Below, one piece after another: positions 43,651 to 52,196 of a stretch of 64,000 bases of DNA (position 1 is its first letter; the number at the start of each line of letters is the position of its first letter). The translations under genes were made by a program, and so were the position numbers. The notes beneath the pieces are model-generated. The model had not been told where the DNA came from, did no database searches, and saw only the letters and a program-made list of their open reading frames with translations. The stretch is from Propionibacteriaceae bacterium (GTDB lineage: Bacteria; Actinomycetota; Actinomycetes; Propionibacteriales; Propionibacteriaceae), in the NCBI GenBank assembly GCA_017306015.1, contig JAFKJK010000018.1, positions 124,001-188,000 of the forward strand. Direction: 5' to 3'.

Positions 43651-45027
43651 ATGAACCAGCCGCTGTGGCGCGGCGCCGGCGTGGGACGCCCGGCTGCTCC
43701 CGTCCGGATCCTGCACGTGGGGCTGGGCAACTTCTTCCGGGCCCACCAGGCCTGGTACACCGAGCACGCGCCGGACGCAGCCGAGTGGGGGATCGCGGCG
43801 TTCACCGGCCGCTCGCACCGGATGGCGGACGCCCTCGTGCCGCAGGACGGGCTGTACACGCTGATCACCCGTGGGGCGTCCGGGGATTCCTACGAGGTGA
43901 TCTCCTCGATCTCGGCCGTGCACGCCGCCACTGACGACCTCGCGTACCTGGAGTACTGGCGTTCACCGAACCTGGCGCTGGTCACCGTCACGGTCACCGA
44001 GGCGGGTTACGTCCTCGCTCCGGACGGGTCGCTCGACCTCGCCGACCCGGCACTGGCCGCCGACCTCGCCGCGCTCCGGCGGGGCGCGACCACCGGGCTG
44101 GCCACCACCCCCGGACGCCTGGTGGCCGGCCTGACTGCGCGCCGCGCCGCTGGTGCCGGCCCGATCGCGCTGGTGAGCTGCGACAACCTCAGCGGCAACG
44201 GCGCGGTGCTGCGCCGGGTGCTCACCGACTTCGCCGACCGCGTCGCCCCCGGCCTCGCCGGCTGGGTGGACGCCAACGCCGGCTTCGTCAGCACCATGGT
44301 CGACCGGATCACTCCGGCCACAACGCCGGACGATCTCGATGCCGTCCGCTCCGCCACCGGCTTCGACGACGCCGTGCCGGTTCCCACCGAACCCTTCACC
44401 GAGTGGGTGCTCGCCGGGGACTTTCTCGCCGGCCGCCCCGCGTGGGAGGCCGTCGGTGCGCGATTCGTCCCCGACGCCACCCCGTACGAGGAACGCAAGC
44501 TCACCCTGCTCAACGGCTCGCACTCCCTGCTCGCCTACTGCGGCAGCGTCCTGGGCCACGAGACGGTCGCCGAGGCCATCGCCGACCCGCGATGCCTGGC
44601 GTGGGTGGAGCAGTGGTGGGACGAGGCCTGCCGCCACCTGGACCTCCCCGCTACCGAGCTCGCCGCGCATCGACAGGCGCTGCTCGAGCGGTATCGCAAC
44701 CCGGCGATCCGGCATTCCCTTGCCCAGATCGCCTCCGACGGCTCGCTGAAGCTTCCGGTGCGCATCCTGCCGACCCTTCGGGCCGAGTACGCCGGTGGGC
44801 GCACGCCGAGCGCGGCCGCCCGGGTGCTCGCTGCCTGGGTGCTGCACCTGCGCGGACGGGGCGCTCCGGTCCGGGACGCCGGGGGAGCGGCCGTGCTGGC
44901 TGTCGCGTCCGGGGGGCTCGGCGATTCCGTGGACGCAGCGCTCGCCGTCCTCGGGCTCGACCAGCCCGGCCTGCGCGAGGCCGTGGTGGACGCTGCCACC
45001 CACCTGATGGCCGACGCGCCAGGCTGA
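43651..45027 (+). CDS. uxuB: mannitol dehydrogenase family, D-fructuronate reductase type
   Basis: The 458-residue polyol-dehydrogenase-fold protein has the N-terminal ILHVGLGNFFRAHQAWYTEH cofactor motif, LALVTVTVTEAGYVL, PIALVSCDNLSGNGAVL, and the catalytic region FTEWVLAGDFL and EERKLTLLNGSHSLLAYCG with the active-site lysine of the family. This fits mannonate oxidoreductase (UxuB), which interconverts D-fructuronate and D-mannonate; mannitol or arabinitol dehydrogenases are the alternatives, but the ManD neighbours favour UxuB. AGGAACC precedes the ATG. Confidence 0.85.
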   Translation: MNQPLWRGAGVGRPAAPVRILHVGLGNFFRAHQAWYTEHAPDAAEWGIAAFTGRSHRMADALVPQDGLYTLITRGASGDSYEVISSISAVHAATDDLAYLEYWRSPNLALVTVTVTEAGYVLAPDGSLDLADPALAADLAALRRGATTGLATTPGRLVAGLTARRAAGAGPIALVSCDNLSGNGAVLRRVLTDFADRVAPGLAGWVDANAGFVSTMVDRITPATTPDDLDAVRSATGFDDAVPVPTEPFTEWVLAGDFLAGRPAWEAVGARFVPDATPYEERKLTLLNGSHSLLAYCGSVLGHETVAEAIADPRCLAWVEQWWDEACRHLDLPATELAAHRQALLERYRNPAIRHSLAQIASDGSLKLPVRILPTLRAEYAGGRTPSAAARVLAAWVLHLRGRGAPVRDAGGAAVLAVASGGLGDSVDAALAVLGLDQPGLREAVVDAATHLMADAPG

Positions 45028-45037
45028 GTGCCGTGGC

Positions 45038-45895
45038 CTACTTCTCCACGCGGAGTTCGCTCAGCGCCCTCCGCGCGTCGACGAGCCGGTCCGGCTGGGT
45101 GTCGGGGACGGAGGCGTAGAACAGCCCGAACGAGTCGGTGTCGGTCTGCACCACGAGCAGCAGGACGCGCTCGCCCTTGGCCTTCAGGCCCGGGATGTCG
45201 AAGCTCAGCTGCGACTCGATCAGCCAGCCGTCGTGACCGTCCACGCTGTGCGCCTTGGCGCTGATGTCGTTGCGTTCGACCTGGTAGTCGTCGTAGTACA
45301 GGCCGAGGACGCACTTCATCACCGTCTCGGCCGCGGTCTGCGAGTTCGCGAAGCCGTCGCCCGAGATGAGGTCGGAGAGCAGCACGCTGGACACCCAGTT
45401 GTGACCGCCGGTGCCGTCGTAGTCCGCCTGGTCGAGCGCCTCCTGCATCACCGCATAGGTGCCGAACGGCACGCGGTTGTCGCCCTCCGGAGCCTGCCAG
45501 GGGTCGCCGAGCAGCGGGAACGACAGATTGCCCGCGGTCAGCCGGCCGTCCACGGTCGTCCGCGCCCTGGCGGTGCTGTTCTGGACGCCGGCAGTGCACA
45601 GGCTGGCGCTGGCGTGGCCTCCGGGGGCACCCCAGGGGTCGTCGGCGCCGAGTTGCCCGGGGAGGAACCTCACCACGAGCCAGATCAGTGCTCCGACGGC
45701 GACCACGGCGGCGAGCGCTGCCAGCCACCACTTCCGGTTTGCGCGCGGCGGCTGGACGGTCGCGGGCTCGGCGCCGGGACCGGGAGGCTCCTCCTGCGGG
45801 TTGGACGTCAGCCTCGCCGACCAGGTGGTGCCGTCCCAGTACCGGAACTTGCCCGGTTGACCGCCCGGGTCCGGGTACCAGCCGGGGTTGCTCAC
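45038..45895 (-). CDS. DUF2510 domain membrane protein
   Basis: The 285-residue protein starts with a DUF2510 module (NPGWYPDPGGQPGKFRYWDG then TTWSARL), a Pro-rich linker, one membrane helix (WWLAALAAVVAVGALIWLVVRFL, about residues 55-77) and a 200-residue extracytoplasmic domain with paired cysteines (SLCTAG, VMKCVLG). DUF2510 is common in actinobacterial envelope proteins of unknown role. GTG 45895 follows TAGGAT by 7 nt, a leaderless start. It converges with uxuB. Confidence 0.82.
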   Translation of the reverse strand: MSNPGWYPDPGGQPGKFRYWDGTTWSARLTSNPQEEPPGPGAEPATVQPPRANRKWWLAALAAVVAVGALIWLVVRFLPGQLGADDPWGAPGGHASASLCTAGVQNSTARARTTVDGRLTAGNLSFPLLGDPWQAPEGDNRVPFGTYAVMQEALDQADYDGTGGHNWVSSVLLSDLISGDGFANSQTAAETVMKCVLGLYYDDYQVERNDISAKAHSVDGHDGWLIESQLSFDIPGLKAKGERVLLLVVQTDTDSFGLFYASVPDTQPDRLVDARRALSELRVEK

Positions 45896-45973
45896 GTCGC
45901 CGATCCTAGTAGGCGCACCTGTCGGCCTCCTGTGCCCCCGACCTCCCGGATGCCGGCGGCCGGACCGCCCGGG

Positions 45974-46753
45974 CTAGCCGAAGCGGCCGGAGATGTAGTC
46001 CTCGGTGGCTTTCACGTCCGGGACGGAGAAGATCTTCTCGGTCGGGCCGGACTCGATCAGCCTGCCCGGTGAGCCGGTGCCGGCGATGTTGAAGAACGCG
46101 GTGACATCCGAGATCCGGGCGGCCTGCTGCATGTTGTGGGTCACGATCACGATCGTGTACTCCTCCTTCAGCTTGGCCATCAGGTCCTCGATCGCCAGCG
46201 TGGAGATCGGGTCGAGCGCCGAGCACGGCTCGTCCATCAGGAGCACCTGCGGCTCCATCGCGATCGCGCGCGCGATGCACAGCCGCTGCTGCTGTCCACC
46301 GGAGAGGCCGGAGCCGGGTGCATCCAGCCGGTTCTTGACCTCGTCCCACAGGTTCGCGCCGCGCAGCGCCCTCTCGGCGAGCGCGTCCTTCTCGGACGCG
46401 GGCATCCGCCTGTTGTTGAGGTTGATGCCCGCCAGCACGTTCTCCTTGATCGACATCGTCGGGAACGGGTTGGGACGCTGGAACACCATCCCCACCTGCC
46501 GGCGCACCCGGACCGGGTCGACGCCGGGGCCGTACAGGTTCTCCCCGTCCAGCAGCACCTCGCCCTCCACCCGGGCGCCCGGGACGACCTCGTGCATCCG
46601 GTTCAGCGTCCGCAGGAACGTCGACTTGCCGCAGCCGGACGGGCCGATGAACGCGGTGATGGCCTTGGGCTCAATGGCCATCGTCACGTCCTCCACGGCG
46701 CGGAAGTCGCCGTAGTAGACGTTCAGGTCAGTGACCTCGATCCTCTTCGACAT
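45974..46753 (-). CDS. pstB: phosphate ABC transporter ATP-binding protein
   Basis: PstB powers high-affinity phosphate import. The 259-residue ATPase has [16 protein letters not shown], Walker [10 protein letters not shown] (about residues 36-44), the PstB-specific [21 protein letters not shown]-loop [14 protein letters not shown], signature [16 protein letters not shown] and Walker [16 protein letters not shown] 46753 has AAGGAG upstream; the longer open frame is not real. It is last in pstSCAB. Confidence 0.95.
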   Translation of the reverse strand: MSKRIEVTDLNVYYGDFRAVEDVTMAIEPKAITAFIGPSGCGKSTFLRTLNRMHEVVPGARVEGEVLLDGENLYGPGVDPVRVRRQVGMVFQRPNPFPTMSIKENVLAGINLNNRRMPASEKDALAERALRGANLWDEVKNRLDAPGSGLSGGQQQRLCIARAIAMEPQVLLMDEPCSALDPISTLAIEDLMAKLKEEYTIVIVTHNMQQAARISDVTAFFNIAGTGSPGRLIESGPTEKIFSVPDVKATEDYISGRFG

Positions 46754-46767
46754 CAGGTTTCTCCTTG

Positions 46768-47832
46768 TCAGCGCCCGATTTTGGGGGCGAAGCGACGGGC
46801 GATCAGGCGGCCTGCCAGGTTCAGCAGCATCACGATCAGGATCAGGGTGAGCGCGCCGGCCCAGGCCCGGTCCCAGTACGGCTGGACGTCGATGCCGGGG
46901 TGGGCGTACTGGTCGTACACGAACACCGGCAGCGTCGTCATCGGGCCGGAGAAGGGGTCGTTGTTGATGGACGCCGCGAAACCGGCGGCGATCAGCAGCG
47001 GGGCGGTCTCGCCGATCACCCGGGCGATGGCCAGGATCACGCCCGACACGATCCCGGAGATGGCCGTCGGGATCACGACCCGGACGATGGTCCTCCACTT
47101 CGGCACGCCGAGCGCATAGGACGCCTCCCGCAACTCGTTCGGTACGAGCCGCAGCAGCTCCTCGCAGGAGCGCACCACGACCGGGATCATCAGCACCGAC
47201 AGCGCCACGCTGCCGCTGAAGCCGAACTTGGCGCCCGGGCCGACGATCAGGGTCATCAAGGCGTAGGCGAACAGGCCGGCGACGATCGACGGGATGCCGG
47301 TCATCACGTCCACGAAGAAGGTGATGGACGCCGCCAGCCGGCCCCGGTTGCCGTACTCGGCCAGGTAGATCGCGGTCATCAGCCCGATCGGCACCGAGAT
47401 CAGGGTGGCGAAGCCGGTGACCCACAGCGTCCCGTAGATGGCGTGCAGAGCACCGCCGCCGGCACCGATGACGTTGCGCATCGAGACCGAGAAGAACAAC
47501 GGATCGAACCGCGCAGCCCCCTTGCTGACCGCCTCCCAGGCGACGGAGGCGAGCGGCACCAGCGCCAGCGCGAAGGCACCGACGATGAGGTGCCTGGCCC
47601 GGTGGTCGGACGCCTGCCGCGCGCCTTCGACGACCCGGGCGGCGATCTCCATGACCACGAGGAAGAGAACGTAGCCGACGATCACCGCGACGGCGAGGTT
47701 GCCGCCGGCCAGCAGCACGGCGAGCGCGTACCCGACCACCGCGGCGCCGACGATGGTCGTCGGCAGGACGAAGGCCGGCAGTCGGCCGGAGGTGAGTTCG
47801 CCGGGCGCGAGCGCCTGGCTGACGGTGGTCAT
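46768..47832 (-). CDS. pstA: phosphate ABC transporter permease PstA
   Basis: The 354-residue permease has an extra pair of N-terminal helices ([20 protein letters not shown] and [18 protein letters not shown]) before the standard six-helix core: [29 protein letters not shown], and the ATPase-docking loop [22 protein letters not shown]. The N-terminal addition is usual in actinobacterial PstA. Its ATG shares one base with the pstC stop (TGATG). Confidence 0.94.
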   Translation of the reverse strand: MTTVSQALAPGELTSGRLPAFVLPTTIVGAAVVGYALAVLLAGGNLAVAVIVGYVLFLVVMEIAARVVEGARQASDHRARHLIVGAFALALVPLASVAWEAVSKGAARFDPLFFSVSMRNVIGAGGGALHAIYGTLWVTGFATLISVPIGLMTAIYLAEYGNRGRLAASITFFVDVMTGIPSIVAGLFAYALMTLIVGPGAKFGFSGSVALSVLMIPVVVRSCEELLRLVPNELREASYALGVPKWRTIVRVVIPTAISGIVSGVILAIARVIGETAPLLIAAGFAASINNDPFSGPMTTLPVFVYDQYAHPGIDVQPYWDRAWAGALTLILIVMLLNLAGRLIARRFAPKIGR

Positions 47833-48803
47833 CAGTTGGCTCCTGAGTACTGGGCGCGACGCGCGACGATCCAGCGCGCGATCGTGTTGACCGCGAGCGT
47901 GATCACGAACAGCACCAGCCCGGCCGCGATCAGCTGGTTCACCTTCAGCCCGAAGGCCTCGGGGAAGTTCTGGGCGATGGTCGCCGCGATGGTGTTCGGG
48001 TTCTCGCTGGTGAGCAGCTGGAAGGAGATCTGGCGTCCGCCCGAGAGCACCATGGCCACCGCCATCGTCTCACCGAGCGCGCGGCCCAGGCCGAGCATGA
48101 CGGCGGCGATGATTCCCGGCCGGGCGAACGGCAGGACGGCCATCTTGATCATCTCCCAGTGGGTCGCGCCCAGGGCCAGCGCCGCCTCCTCGTGGAGCTT
48201 CGGCGCCTGCAGGAACACCTCCCGGCACAGGCTGGTGATGATCGGCAGCACCATCGTGGCCAGGACGATGGCGGCGGTCAGGATCGTCCGGCCGGTGCCG
48301 GATGCCTGGCCGCCGAACAGCGGGATGAAGCCGAGGTTGGCGTTCAGCCACGCCCACATCGGCTGGACGGCCGGGGCGAGCACCGCGGCCCCCCACAGGC
48401 CGAAGACCACCGAAGGGACGGCCGCCAGGAGGTCGATGACGTAGCCCAGGGGTTGGGCGAGCCGGCGCGGGGCGTAGTGGGAGATGAACAGCGCGATCCC
48501 GATCGACACCGGGACCGCAAGGAACAGGGCGAGCGCTGCTGCCCACAGCGTCCCGAAGACGTAGGGGGCGACCCACTCGGCGAACGGCCCGTAGCCCTGT
48601 GCCGTGAGCTTGGCCGGGTCGGCCAGGAGCGCGGGCGTCCCCTGGATCAGCAGGAAGGCTGCGACCAGGGCGAGGATCACCAGGATCAGCACGCCCGACC
48701 CGGTCGCGAGACCGGAGAACACGCGGTCCCCGACTCGCTTCGGGTCGGGGTGGTGGTGCGAGGCGGGCTCAGCGTCTGCGCGGATCATGCTCTGCTGGCT
48801 CAT
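47832..48803 (-). CDS. pstC: phosphate ABC transporter permease PstC
   Basis: The 323-residue permease has a His/Pro-rich cytoplasmic N-terminus, then [22 protein letters not shown], the six-helix core starting at [23 protein letters not shown], and the docking loop [25 protein letters not shown] 48803 is preferred; ATG 48821 in frame would add six residues and cannot be excluded. The open frame further upstream is not real. Confidence 0.93.
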   Translation of the reverse strand: MSQQSMIRADAEPASHHHPDPKRVGDRVFSGLATGSGVLILVILALVAAFLLIQGTPALLADPAKLTAQGYGPFAEWVAPYVFGTLWAAALALFLAVPVSIGIALFISHYAPRRLAQPLGYVIDLLAAVPSVVFGLWGAAVLAPAVQPMWAWLNANLGFIPLFGGQASGTGRTILTAAIVLATMVLPIITSLCREVFLQAPKLHEEAALALGATHWEMIKMAVLPFARPGIIAAVMLGLGRALGETMAVAMVLSGGRQISFQLLTSENPNTIAATIAQNFPEAFGLKVNQLIAAGLVLFVITLAVNTIARWIVARRAQYSGAN

Positions 48804-48895
48804 GGGCTCATCCTGATCCATGTCGGTGGGGTCTGCCACAGCCGGCCGGACGGCGCCGGGGACGATGCCCCCGACGCCGTCTCGTTCCGGAGGTG

Positions 48896-49957
48896 TCACT
48901 TGATCGAGTCGACCGCGGCCTTGACCTTCTCCTGGATCGACGCCGGCAGCGGGGCGGAGCCGGCGGCCTTGGCCGCTGCGGACTGGCCGTCGGCCGAGGC
49001 GATGTAGCCGACGTAGCTCTTCACCAGCGAGGCCCTCGACGCGTCCTTGTAGGTCTGGCAGACGATCGCGTAGCTGACCAGCACGGCCGGGTAGACGCCC
49101 TCGGACGTCCGGTCGAGCGAGAAGGCCAGGTCGTTCGCGGCCCGACCGGTGACGGTCTTGGAGTGTTCCAGGATCGACGCGGCCGCCTCGGGCGTCGGCT
49201 GCAGGGGCTTGCCGCCGACCAGGATGCTGGCCTTGCCCAGCGAACCGGCCGCCGACGCGTCCGCGTAACCGATGGTGCCCTTGCCGTTGGTGACGGCGTT
49301 GATGACGCCCGCCGTCTTGTCGGCGGCCTCTCCACCGAAGGCTGCCGGGAAGGTGTCGGAGGCGGCCTCCGTCCACACGGACGGGGCGAGCTTGTTGAGG
49401 GTGTCGGTGAAGTTGTTGGTCGTGCCCGAGTCGTCGGAGCGGTGGACGGCGGTGATCGCCAGGCCGGCCGGCAGCTTGGCGTCCGGGTTGTCCTTGGCGA
49501 TCGCCGGATCGTCCCAGCTCTTGATCTGGCCGGCGAAGATCTTGGCGAGGGTGTCGGGGCTGAACTGCAGCGCGGTGACCCCGTCGACGTTGAACACGAC
49601 CGCGATCGGCGAGATGTAAACCGGCAGGTTGAGGGCGTTGGAGTCGGCGGCGCAGCCGGCGAACTTGCCGGCGCCCATCTCCTCGTCCTTGAGCGGACGG
49701 TCGGAGCCGGCGAAGTCGGCGGCACCCGCGGTGAATGCGGAGCGGCCGGCGCCGGAGCCCTCTGCGGAGTAGTTGACGGTGACGCCCTGGTTGGCGGTCT
49801 GGAAGGCGGCGGTCCACGCGGCCTGTGCTGCTGCCTGCGAGGACGCGCCCGATCCGGTCAGGGTCTTCCCCGCCGCGCCACCTTCGCTGGCACAGCCGGA
49901 GAAGGCCAGCGCCACAGCGCTGATCAGGGCAACCGAGGCAATCGGCTTGATGTTCAC
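48896..49957 (-). CDS. pstS: phosphate-binding lipoprotein PstS
   Basis: PstS captures phosphate outside the membrane for PstCAB. The 353-residue protein has a lipoprotein signal ending AFSGC (cysteine near residue 21), then LTGSGASSQAAAQAAW, the phosphate-binding YSAEGSGAGRSAFTAG and FAGSDRPL, and VHRSDDSGTTNNFTD, all standard PstS ligand motifs. GTG 49957 is preferred over ATG 49978 because GAAGGAAG lies 5 nt before it. A PHO box lies at 50036-50057, so induction by phosphate starvation through a PhoP-type regulator is expected. Confidence 0.94.
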   Translation of the reverse strand: MNIKPIASVALISAVALAFSGCASEGGAAGKTLTGSGASSQAAAQAAWTAAFQTANQGVTVNYSAEGSGAGRSAFTAGAADFAGSDRPLKDEEMGAGKFAGCAADSNALNLPVYISPIAVVFNVDGVTALQFSPDTLAKIFAGQIKSWDDPAIAKDNPDAKLPAGLAITAVHRSDDSGTTNNFTDTLNKLAPSVWTEAASDTFPAAFGGEAADKTAGVINAVTNGKGTIGYADASAAGSLGKASILVGGKPLQPTPEAAASILEHSKTVTGRAANDLAFSLDRTSEGVYPAVLVSYAIVCQTYKDASRASLVKSYVGYIASADGQSAAAKAAGSAPLPASIQEKVKAAVDSIK

Positions 49958-50035
49958 GATCTTCCTTCGTGTCGGCAAGCGAGCGGACTGCTCGCACGGC
50001 CCAAGCTAGGGACCCCGGTTGTCCGCTCCCGGACC

Positions 50036-50057
50036 AGCGGATGAACGGACGGTGAAC
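50036..50057 (-). promoter_or_regulatory. PHO box upstream of pstS
   Basis: Read on the minus strand, GTTCACCGTCC followed directly by GTTCATCCGCT gives two 11-bp direct repeats that fit the actinobacterial PhoP consensus G(G/T)TCAYYYR(G/C)CG. TAGCTT (minus, 50008-50003) 27 bp downstream is the likely -10 box, which places the PHO box just upstream of the -35 region. Confidence 0.65.
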
Positions 50058-50081
50058 TCTGCGCCAGTTTCGTCGTCGACG

Positions 50082-50168
50082 TGAACCGTCGGGGACAGTC
50101 CCCGATGGTTCAGGACGCGCGCTGCGGGCCGTGAGCGTGAACCGCCGGGGACTGTCCCCGATGGTTCA
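50082..50168. repeat. pair of REP-like palindromes, TGAACC..GGTTCA type
   Basis: Two near-identical 31-bp palindromes, 50082-50112 and 50138-50168, have the form TGAACC-n-TCGGGGAC-n-GTCCCCGA-n-GGTTCA. They share the outer arms and the GGGGAC core with the elements at 25558 and 59323 but have a fully paired centre. They lie between the pstS promoter and the LacI gene. Confidence 0.75.
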
Positions 50169-50213
50169 CCGAGTCGGTGGACGGCGTGGACCCGGCCGTC
50201 ACCACGATGCCGT

Positions 50214-50228
50214 TGTTATACGCTAACA
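50214..50228. promoter_or_regulatory. LacI-type operator at the start of the second LacI gene
   Basis: TGTTA-TACGC-TAACA is a perfect 5+5 palindrome resembling LacI-family sites (TGTTAGCGCTAACA). It ends 3 bp before GTG 50232 and overlaps a TTATAC -10-like sequence, which suggests autorepression. Confidence 0.5.
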
Positions 50229-50231
50229 GCC

Positions 50232-51263
50232 GTGCCAGCAGCCCAGCTTCCCTCGGTGGCGCGCCGCGCTGCGACCGTCGCCGACGTGGCCAGGCTGGCC
50301 GGGGTGTCGGCGATGACCGTCTCGCGGGTGATCAACCGTCCCGACCGCGTCGCCGTGGGCACCAGGGAACGGGTCCTGGCCGCGATGTCCAGCCTCGACT
50401 ACCGTCCCAACCTGATGGCCCGCGGGCTGGCGAGCGGCCGGTCGCAGAGCATCGGCGTCCTCACCGTCGACACCACGCTGTACGGGCCGAGAGCCGCCCT
50501 GCGGGGGATCGAGGTGGCCGCGAGGGACCTCGGCTACTCGGTGACCATCTCGCACCTCACCGATCCCGACCAGACCGCGGTGGCGCAGGGCGCGAACCTG
50601 CTGCGCTCGCGCTCCTGCGACGGGGTCATCCTGCTCCAGCCGCTGATCTCCGGGGTCGTCCACGACGCCGACGAGTCCGACCTGCCGCCGATGGTGGCGA
50701 TCCACGCCGGCATGCCCGGCAACTACCCGGTGGTGAGTGTCGACCAGGCGCTGGGAGCCCGCCTGGCCACGGAACACCTGCTCGGGCTCGGGCACCGCAC
50801 GGTCTGGCAGGTCGCCGGCCCCAGCCTGTGGTTCGAGGGTGTCGAGCGCGTCCGGGGCTGGGAGCAGGCGCTGACCGAGGCGGGGACGGAGGTCCCGCCG
50901 GTGGTCCACGGCGACTGGTCGGCGGCGTCCGGCTACCAGGCGGCGCTGAGCCTGCTGCCCGATCCCGCGGTGACGGCCATCTTCGCGGCCAACGACTCGA
51001 TGGCGCTGGGCGTGCTGCGGGCCATGCACGAGCTGGGCCTGCGCTGTCCCGAGGACGTCAGCCTGATCGGCTTCGACGACTTCCCGGAGGCCGCCTACTT
51101 CAGCCCCGGCCTGACCACCGTCCGGCAGGACTTCGACGAGATCGGCAAGCGCTCGGTGGAGTTGCTGGTGCAGCTCATCGAGACCGGCAGCTCACCGACC
51201 CCCCACCTGGTGCTGGCACCGGAGCTGGTGCTACGGCAGAGCACCGCTGCGCCGCGGTCCTGA
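50232..51263 (+). CDS. LacI family transcriptional regulator (orphan)
   Basis: The 343-residue protein has the HTH ATVADVARLAGVSAMTVSRVINRPDRV, hinge YRPNLMARGLASGRS and sensor domain (IGVLTVDTTLYGP, VVSVDQALGARLATEHLLGLGH, AIFAANDSMALGVLRAMHELG, LIGFDDFPEAAYFSPGLTTVRQD). No sugar gene lies next to it; neighbours are pstS and mutT1. GTG 50232 is taken from the family start. It is not a close copy of the LacI at 33437. Confidence 0.9.
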   Translation: MPAAQLPSVARRAATVADVARLAGVSAMTVSRVINRPDRVAVGTRERVLAAMSSLDYRPNLMARGLASGRSQSIGVLTVDTTLYGPRAALRGIEVAARDLGYSVTISHLTDPDQTAVAQGANLLRSRSCDGVILLQPLISGVVHDADESDLPPMVAIHAGMPGNYPVVSVDQALGARLATEHLLGLGHRTVWQVAGPSLWFEGVERVRGWEQALTEAGTEVPPVVHGDWSAASGYQAALSLLPDPAVTAIFAANDSMALGVLRAMHELGLRCPEDVSLIGFDDFPEAAYFSPGLTTVRQDFDEIGKRSVELLVQLIETGSSPTPHLVLAPELVLRQSTAAPRS

Positions 51264-51296
51264 GGCACCCGGCGGCGCGCCGGGGCGGGGGAAGGG

Positions 51297-52187
51297 TCAG
51301 ATCCGGGGCTTGTGCACCTCGACGGCCAGCACCTCGCCGTCCGGTCGCAGATGGGCCACGAGTGCCGCGCCCGGCTGCAGTGGCTTGGCGACCAGACCGG
51401 CGGCCTCCATCATCGCCGGCAGCACCGGCCGGTGGCCGCAGACCGCCGTCGGCACGCCGGACGCCGCGATCGCGGCCGTCAGCCGGCGCATCATGGTGAC
51501 GGCCGCGCTCGGATCCGCCTTCGCCTGCTCCTCGGTGAGGGCGTTCCAGGTCTCGACGTCGAGCTTCGCCGACTTCGCGAACGGCTGCAGCGTCTTCGTG
51601 CACCGCACCGAGGACGACGACACCAGGCGTTCGATGCCGTAGGCCTCCAGCAGCGGGACGAGCAGCCGGGCCTGGCGACGGCCGCGTCCGTCCAGCGGAC
51701 GGGCCTGGTCGCGTCCCGACCAGTGCGCCCGCAGCATCGCCTTGGCGTGCCGCACGATCAGCAGCGGGACCGAGTCGCCCAGGTTCACCGCCTGCTGCAG
51801 CACGGCGCGTTCGTCCACATAGGTGAGCTGCCGCAGTGCCCGCGGGACGGAGAACCAGGCGGCCTCGTCGACCTCGCTGCCGGGCTGGTGTCGGCCCTCG
51901 TCGGCCACCCGGGCCCGCCAGTAGGAGACCTGCTTCACGCCGCCGCCGACCGGATAGGCGATCCGGTCGACAGGGACGCCGAGACGCACCCGGGCGCCGG
52001 TCTCCTCCCACGTCTCCCGAGCCGCGCATCCGGCGAGGTACTCGTCGGCGTCGACCTTGCCCTTGGGCAGGCTCCAGTCGTCGTAGCGGGGACGGTGGAC
52101 CAGCAGCACGTCCGGGACGCCGTTGGTACCGGGCCGGAAGGTGACGGTCCCGGCACCGGAGATGCGACGGACCTTGCTCGCTGCCAT
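51297..52187 (-). CDS. mutT1: MutT1-type NUDIX hydrolase with histidine phosphatase domain
   Basis: The 296-residue protein joins two domains: a NUDIX hydrolase (residues about 8-140; WSLPKGKVDADEYLAGCAAR then ETWEETGA is the Nudix box) and a histidine phosphatase (about 143-296; LLIVRHAKA with the RH pair, VSSSSVRCTKTL and VCGHRPVLPAM). This is the layout of mycobacterial MutT1, which degrades oxidised nucleotides and diadenosine polyphosphates. It follows ppk by 9 nt, the same order as Rv2985/Rv2984. Confidence 0.92.
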   Translation of the reverse strand: MAASKVRRISGAGTVTFRPGTNGVPDVLLVHRPRYDDWSLPKGKVDADEYLAGCAARETWEETGARVRLGVPVDRIAYPVGGGVKQVSYWRARVADEGRHQPGSEVDEAAWFSVPRALRQLTYVDERAVLQQAVNLGDSVPLLIVRHAKAMLRAHWSGRDQARPLDGRGRRQARLLVPLLEAYGIERLVSSSSVRCTKTLQPFAKSAKLDVETWNALTEEQAKADPSAAVTMMRRLTAAIAASGVPTAVCGHRPVLPAMMEAAGLVAKPLQPGAALVAHLRPDGEVLAVEVHKPRI

Positions 52188-52196
52188 CTGCCCCGA

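Noticed and set aside
46765..48444. 559-codon open frame on the plus strand opposite pstA and pstC
   Set aside because: Its composition (His, Arg, Gln, Asp runs) is typical of antisense translation; pstA and pstC on the other strand have clear motifs.
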